Assembly: GCA_018673255.1 (NCBI GenBank)
Contig: JABHDC010000249.1
Location: 1-64,000, forward strand
Direction of reading: 5' to 3'
DNA length: 64,000 nt
Source: Gemmatimonadota bacterium
Lineage (GTDB): Bacteria; Latescibacterota; UBA2968; UBA8231
In this document: in pieces, positions 60,816-64,000 of the stretch
How the letters are laid out: the number at the start of each line of letters is the position of its first letter
Position numbering within the stretch: the stretch's first letter is position 1
The notes under the pieces: generated by a model
What the model was told of the DNA's origin: nothing
What the model saw: only the letters and a program-made list of their open reading frames with translations
Databases searched by the model: none
Made by a program: the position numbers and the translations under genes

Positions 60816-61472
60816 ATGAGACACTTCCGATGTTGCCTGCTGTGGGCCCTCGTCGTCGGCCTGGCAGCTTGTGGCGATGATGATTCACCGACTCGCAGTA
60901 AGGCTGATCTGCTGGTGGGCACGTGGTATATGGAGGCGACGGAGGGGGACAGCGACGTGGCGTCGCTGATCAATGTGTCCTACACCTTCGAGCCGGCTGG
61001 CGGCGTGCGGCAGCGCGTGGGAGGAGAGTTCCTGCGTGCCCTGCGCGAACTGGAGGAGGTGCAAGCCGCCCTGGCGGGCGAGAATCTGGGTCAGACGGAG
61101 CGCATCGATGGCGCCAATCTGAACTGGATCGGTGAGTGGACGCTGTCGGGTGATTCGTTGCACGTCGAATTCGATCTGCTCATCATCGAGGTCTTCGGCG
61201 ACGTGCCGATCATCGGCAAACTCACCCTCCCCGTCTTCGAGCAGGTGCTGACACCGGCTGCCCGGACACAGATCGACTACGACTGCGAATTACTGGATGA
61301 GGTACTCACGCTGACGGGCTCCTCAGCCGCCGTGGGGATCGGGGCCAGTGGCAGCAGCCAGGATGTGACCAGTCAGGTCGACGGCGTGCCGGGCCAGGTG
61401 GCACAACACGCCATCGATCTGCTGTCAGCGCAATTGCAGGGTCTGAATACGCAGCGCTACGTACGGCGCTGA
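60816..61472 (+). CDS. Hypothetical lipoprotein
   Basis: A 218-residue protein with a lipoprotein signal (lipobox 'LAACG', Cys19). The mature part begins with an acidic linker, then 'LLVGTWYMEATEGDSDVASL' and 'WIGEWTLSGDSLHVEFDLL', the pattern of lipocalin-like domains that measure 'GTW' strands. No known function. It lies 39 bp after the haemoglobin gene and converges on the MOSC gene with a 1-bp gap, so no terminator separates them. Confidence 0.7.
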   Translation: MRHFRCCLLWALVVGLAACGDDDSPTRSKADLLVGTWYMEATEGDSDVASLINVSYTFEPAGGVRQRVGGEFLRALRELEEVQAALAGENLGQTERIDGANLNWIGEWTLSGDSLHVEFDLLIIEVFGDVPIIGKLTLPVFEQVLTPAARTQIDYDCELLDEVLTLTGSSAAVGIGASGSSQDVTSQVDGVPGQVAQHAIDLLSAQLQGLNTQRYVRR

Positions 61473-61473
61473 A

Positions 61474-62028
61474 TCAGACCTTCGTGATGCGATCGCCGAC
61501 ACGGATCGTGCCGGCCTGGATGACTTTCGTGTTGATGCCCCGCGTGCACTTCTGCTTGCCTTCAGGCGAATTGACGAAGGTCATGGCATCCATGCCGAAG
61601 CGCTCGACGAATTTCTTACAACCCGTGTGCGGCTCGGCGGTGACTTCGATGATGGTTTCACCGATCTGCAGGCGGGTGCCGGCGGGTGCATTGTCGGGAC
61701 CGATGTCGAGATCGACGTAGAGCTGGTCTCCGGCCAGGGGCCAGCGATCCTTGTTGAGACAGATGAGGTCGGCGGCGCGGGAATTCATCAGCGTCAGCTG
61801 TGCCTCCGGGTTCGGATCCCGCGGCGGATTGCTGCTCTGACCGCGATTGATCCAGTTGTCGCCGACCAGCCCCTCTTTCAGATCGAGCTGTCCTTCATCG
61901 AGCAGGTCTCGCTCGCCAATCGCGGGGCGACGCGAGATCATCAGCAATTCGCCATTGTCGGCAGGCGACTGACAGATCTCCGGCAGACCCGCCATGAGTT
62001 CTTCGGTGGTCAGGTGTCTGGCTTCCAT
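61474..62028 (-). CDS. MOSC-domain protein
   Basis: A 184-residue MOSC (molybdenum cofactor sulfurase C-terminal) domain. 'EGLVGDNWINRGQSSNPPRD' near 75, 'LYVDLDIGPDNAPAGTRLQI' near 130 and 'AEPHTGCKKFVERFG', with the conserved cysteine near 160, are family blocks. MOSC proteins bind sulfur or Moco; stand-alone forms such as YiiM reduce N-hydroxylated bases. AGGAG is 8 bp before the ATG at 62028. It follows the third LivJ-type gene by 41 bp on the same strand. Confidence 0.9.
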   Translation of the reverse strand: MEARHLTTEELMAGLPEICQSPADNGELLMISRRPAIGERDLLDEGQLDLKEGLVGDNWINRGQSSNPPRDPNPEAQLTLMNSRAADLICLNKDRWPLAGDQLYVDLDIGPDNAPAGTRLQIGETIIEVTAEPHTGCKKFVERFGMDAMTFVNSPEGKQKCTRGINTKVIQAGTIRVGDRITKV

Positions 62029-62069
62029 GTATCTCACTCCTGGATTCTGGTCGTAGACCGCGTTCTGCA

Positions 62070-63338
62070 TCAGGGGAACGTCACCGTCTCGGTGACGGAG
62101 AAGGAACCTCTCACGACCTGCTGTATCTGATAGGTCCCGGAGAGAATGTCACCGCGTTCATCAAAATCCACCTCCCCGGAGGCGCCAGTATAGTCGATGT
62201 CTCCACCCTCAGCCAGAAGACTGCGAGCCAGGTCCAGCTGAGCTGCTGAGACGCTTGTTCCGCCCGAGGCGACAGAGGCGATATGGTCGGCAATCTGTCT
62301 CGGCTCAGCGGAGCCGGCTTCCAGAATGGCCAAGGCGATGAGGTAGACGGCGTCGTATGTCGACTCATCGTACGCGGCCGGAGAGAAGTAATAGCGACCA
62401 GTGAATCTCTCCTGGAAATCCTGATAGGGGGCATGGTCTGCAGCGGGGGCAGCGACGGTACCGACCATGCCCGCGATCACTTCCGGCGCGGCATTGTCGA
62501 TGAAGGTCTGGCTGGTGTTGGCGTCGCAGCCGAGGATGGATGGTCGACTGCGGAAATCGACAAAGCGATCCATGGCGACGCTGATTTTTGCGCCATCTGT
62601 CTCGTAGCTGATCAGGTAGATCAGATCTGGAACGCCTGCCAGGGCTGGCAGGACGTCGAAGGCATAGTCGTGGGTGACGATGTCGTTGGCGCTCAGGTCG
62701 GGATACGGCACCGTCCCCAGTACCTGCGCACCCAGTGATTCAAACTGTCCGGCAAAGGCTTCTGCCAGTCCAATCCCATAGGCATTGTCGATGTGCAGGA
62801 TACTGGCGATCCGATGTCCCTGGTCAAAGGCCCAATCAGCGGCCAGGCGCCCCTGGAATTCATCGGAGGCGACTGTGCGCCATACCAAGCCGCTATCCTC
62901 GATTCCCGCCACCACGGGTGATGTCGCCGAGGGGGTGATCATGGGAATCCCTGCCGGGATCAGGACCTGCTGGGCGACCTCGATCGTGGCGCTCGATGTG
63001 CCCGGTCCGATCACGGCGACGACACCCTCACCCACGAGACGTCGGGCGCCCTCAACGGCGACGGCAGAAACCGTCTCGGTATCCAGAACGCTCAATGACA
63101 GGGGATGCCCCAGAACACCGCCACTGGCGTTGATCTCATCGACGGCCATCTGGGCTGCACGATGCCACGAAAGGCCTCTGGCCCAGGATCCACTGGCGGG
63201 TACGAGCAATCCGAGTTGAATCGGTGCAACGGCAGGCTCTGACGAGGAACGACTTGGGGTGTCGTCAGAGCTGCAGGCCAATAGAAGCACGAGGAGCAGG
63301 GCACCCAGGCGACGGCTCAGGGCCGAACAGTGTGTCAA
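62070..63338 (-). CDS. LivJ-type solute-binding lipoprotein 3
   Basis: A 422-residue paralogue of the two lipoproteins at 52.5-55 kb. The lipobox 'LLLACS' follows a leucine-rich signal; 'IQLGLLVPASGSWARGL', 'VDEINASGGVLGHPLSLSVL', 'GVVAVIGPGTSSAT' and 'GASGEVDFDERGDILSGTY' are shared blocks. It starts at TTG with no clear Shine-Dalgarno site. No transporter subunits are near. The separate location, 6.3 kb from the cassette, suggests an older duplication. Confidence 0.87.
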   Translation of the reverse strand: MTHCSALSRRLGALLLVLLLACSSDDTPSRSSSEPAVAPIQLGLLVPASGSWARGLSWHRAAQMAVDEINASGGVLGHPLSLSVLDTETVSAVAVEGARRLVGEGVVAVIGPGTSSATIEVAQQVLIPAGIPMITPSATSPVVAGIEDSGLVWRTVASDEFQGRLAADWAFDQGHRIASILHIDNAYGIGLAEAFAGQFESLGAQVLGTVPYPDLSANDIVTHDYAFDVLPALAGVPDLIYLISYETDGAKISVAMDRFVDFRSRPSILGCDANTSQTFIDNAAPEVIAGMVGTVAAPAADHAPYQDFQERFTGRYYFSPAAYDESTYDAVYLIALAILEAGSAEPRQIADHIASVASGGTSVSAAQLDLARSLLAEGGDIDYTGASGEVDFDERGDILSGTYQIQQVVRGSFSVTETVTFP

Positions 63339-63532
63339 GGAAATGAGGTCGTCTCGGTGGCGGGGTCATCGCTGGGATTCATCATGGATTCTGAATGTAT
63401 CGGGCAAAGAGAAAGACGCCAGTCGACGAGGCTCGAGAGTCCGGCCAGAGCTGGGTCCGCGATGTCTATGTAACCGGAGCAGATCCCCTGCAGAATTCCG
63501 CTGCCTGGCAGCGACGGTCCTCTTTCCATCGG

Positions 63533-64000
63533 TCACGGCAAGGAATCACTGTTCCAATCGCCGAGGTCAGAGGTCAGAACGCCTGGCAGTGGTTGATGCA
63601 GCGGGCCCTCGTGGATCGTCGTCAGTTCGACTCTGCCCATGTGAGGTGCAGGTTGCTGGTGACGAAGGACCGTGTTGAGGACGGGATCGATGCCGAGTTG
63701 CCGGGTCAGGAAACGTGCCAATTCCATTCTGGAGACGAGAGCCGCCGAGATGTGTCGCAGGCCGGTTTCATTGCTTGTGGCCAGGTGCATGATGCGATCG
63801 GCCAGGTCGTGGGTCATGACGGTAGAGCGTGATTCGTCTTCGACGATCGTGAGTGGCAGATTGCGTTCGTGTCGATAGGTGAGCCAGTCGAGGTGGCCCG
63901 AGCGACCATCGTACGAAGGGCCAATGGCCAGACCGCTGCGTATGACGAGAGATCCAGGGCGTGCAAGGACCAGGGCCTCGGCCTCGACACGGGTCCGACC
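63533..64000 (-). CDS. RmlD/NAD-dependent epimerase-like SDR, C-terminal part (partial)
   Basis: The reading frame enters from the right edge and stops at 63533; 155 residues are visible. 'GRTRVEAEALVLARPGSLVI' and 'RSGLAIGP' resemble the helix after the active site and the substrate loop of dTDP-4-dehydrorhamnose reductase-like extended SDRs; 'TVMTHDLADRIMHLATSNET' and 'GLRHISAALVSRMELARFLT' are the typical C-terminal blocks. The catalytic Tyr-Lys is outside the window. The 194-bp gap 63339-63532 holds nothing I can identify. Confidence 0.75.
   Translation of the reverse strand, partial: GRTRVEAEALVLARPGSLVIRSGLAIGPSYDGRSGHLDWLTYRHERNLPLTIVEDESRSTVMTHDLADRIMHLATSNETGLRHISAALVSRMELARFLTRQLGIDPVLNTVLRHQQPAPHMGRVELTTIHEGPLHQPLPGVLTSDLGDWNSDSLP

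Overview
The window is about 60% GC, gene-dense bacterial DNA from a Gram-negative organism. It encodes an outer-membrane porin, a TonB-dependent receptor, several lipoproteins with clear lipoboxes, and beta-barrel-like proteins. The catabolic content (Gfo/Idh/MocA oxidoreductases, sugar-phosphate isomerase/epimerases, ThuA, PhyH dioxygenase, URO-D paralogues, AraC regulator, enolase-superfamily dehydratase) together with two-component propeller sensors resembles uncultured Latescibacterota/Poribacteria-like or other FCB-affiliated lineages. That placement is inference; no rRNA gene is present.

Layout. 1-6.6 kb: the 3' end of an SDR gene whose tail is repeated three more times in non-coding DNA; an SppA protease with an N-terminal barrel-like domain; a zinc-ribbon protein; a YciO-type protein; a creatininase-family amidohydrolase; and selB. 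6.6-15.8 kb: a compact phosphate island with a porin, phoB-phoR, and the converging operon pstS-phoU-pstC-pstA-pstB-pstB. Here the two PstB proteins have complementary defective ATPase motifs and PhoU carries a dead phosphatase-like domain. 15.8-22.3 kb: an oxidoreductase, a SulP permease, a clan GH-D-like hydrolase and a zinc-dependent alcohol dehydrogenase. 22.4-33 kb: an SH3 lipoprotein, two URO-D proteins divergent from an AraC regulator, and a run of small-molecule/sugar catabolic genes. 33.9-38.7 kb: a two-gene ABC importer in which the binding protein is fused to one permease and the other permease has a giant extracytoplasmic insert. 38.7-44.6 kb: RtcB ligase with a divergent XRE-type regulator, a RimK-type zinc protease, a tandem alpha/beta hydrolase, PhyH and an amidohydrolase. 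44.6-56.7 kb: a five-gene minus-strand cassette (membrane WD40 protein, two LivJ-type lipoproteins, TonB receptor, 1853-residue hybrid kinase). 56.8-64 kb: an isomerase, ThuA, an alpha-toroid enzyme, a CDGSH mini-ORF, truncated haemoglobin, a lipoprotein, a MOSC protein, a third LivJ-type lipoprotein and a partial RmlD-like gene.

Three copies (near 7.9, 33.1 and 60.1 kb) of a 164-178 bp fold-back element run through this. Their stems differ in sequence but keep pairing by compensatory changes. Two copies begin exactly in the TAG stop codon of the preceding gene, and two are flanked by TA on both sides. They are the most distinctive unexplained structure here. The other main candidates for something new are the asymmetric PstB pair, the PhoU-pseudophosphatase fusion, the fused ABC importer and the WD40/LivJ/TonB/kinase cassette.
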